NCBI GenBank assembly: GCA_964465385.1
Contig: CAYXIM010000049.1
Coordinates: forward strand, 1-14,316
Length of the DNA stretch: 14,316 nt
Direction of reading: 5' to 3'
Source of the DNA: JAAYBY01 sp964465385
GTDB lineage: Bacteria > Bacillota > Clostridia > Saccharofermentanales > UBA5734
The notes beneath the pieces are model-generated. The model was not told the origin of the DNA, searched no databases, and saw only the letters and a program-made list of their open reading frames with translations. Below are positions 14,091-14,316 of this stretch, in pieces (the first letter of the stretch is position 1; every line of letters starts with the position of its first letter). Both the position numbers and the translations under genes were made by a program.

Positions 14091-14316
14091 ATGAACAAAA
14101 TTATTGAATTGATGTTGGCAATCAGGGAGAGGGGGACTATTTTTTATCATAAGGATACAAAACAATTTGATTACTATCCTTTTTCGGAATTTGAACGGAG
14201 AAAATTGGATCCTGCCACGCCGATCCCTATTAATGACGTGAATAATTTCAGGCTTCCATCTTATGAAGAAATCAATCATGAGGAAATTATGCGCTTTTAT
14301 GTGAGAGAATGTGTGG
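14091..14316 (+). CDS. UPF0158-like protein, 5' part only
   Basis: ATG 14091 follows CAGGAG (14081-14086) by 4 bases, with another AGGAGGA at 14074-14080. The frame stays open for 75 codons to the window end, so the gene is truncated by the window edge. The visible part has a short strand-forming start (FYHKDTKQFDYY at 18-29) and then NNFRLPSYEEIN followed by HEEIMRFYVRE (51-73). That order, a residue-type readout of an acidic/tyrosine strand, then LPS-x-EEIN and EIMxxF, is what I associate with the UPF0158 family, whose function is not established. The assignment is tentative. Base composition and codon choice (ATT, AAT, TTT) are clearly more AT-rich than in the genes upstream, suggesting different ancestry or recent transfer. 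Confidence 0.6.
   Translation, partial: MNKIIELMLAIRERGTIFYHKDTKQFDYYPFSEFERRKLDPATPIPINDVNNFRLPSYEEINHEEIMRFYVRECV

Noticed and set aside
14022..14279. 85-codon minus-strand open frame at the window end
   Set aside because: It is antisense to the UPF0158-like gene, which has a proper ribosome binding site and family-like sequence.

Overview
The window is almost entirely chromosomal core genome of what looks like a Gram-positive, Bacillota-type (probably clostridial) bacterium of moderately high GC. The pointers are: strong GGAGG-type ribosome binding sites before most genes; an S12 protein of 141 residues carrying the extra N-terminal segment usual in Gram-positives; a glutamate 5-kinase without a PUA domain; and a class A penicillin-binding protein with the three-cysteine C-terminal tail seen in clostridial PBP1A proteins. 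The genus cannot be named from sequence alone.

Layout. (1) 88-4738: the streptomycin operon rpsL-rpsG-fusA-tuf on the + strand. A clear vegetative promoter (TTGTCA-17-TATACT) is followed almost at once by a terminator-like hairpin. tuf has its own candidate promoter and a leader hairpin, and the block ends in a strong palindromic terminator. (2) 4761-8121: an extended -10 promoter drives lon (ATP-dependent protease) and proB (glutamate 5-kinase), which overlap by 4 bases; no proA follows. (3) 8133-11435, - strand: a coiled-coil M23 peptidase-like protein and then a class A PBP, transcribed together from a near-consensus promoter (TTGCCA-17-TATAAT). Their tail converges on proB with only 11 bases between stop codons. 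(4) 11531-13881, + strand: a small single-pass membrane protein of unknown function, a protein-L-isoaspartate methyltransferase (pcm) and an RlmD/TrmA-family iron-sulfur RNA uracil methyltransferase, packed 5-12 bases apart. (5) 13882-14316: the composition becomes abruptly AT-rich. A possible 46-residue ORF is followed by the start of a UPF0158-like gene that runs off the window.

Functionally the window holds translation machinery (S12, S7, EF-G, EF-Tu, rRNA/tRNA methylation), protein quality control (Lon, Pcm), proline synthesis (ProB) and peptidoglycan synthesis/remodelling (PBP1A-like, M23). I found no CRISPR array, transposase, integrase, tRNA or rRNA gene, and no convincing new multi-gene system. 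The parts most worth a second look are regulatory: the hairpin immediately after the str promoter, the long rpsL-rpsG intercistronic region, the tuf leader hairpin, a 14-base-period tandem repeat in the divergent M23/membrane-protein region, and a hairpin burying the ribosome binding site of the small ORF at the AT-rich boundary.
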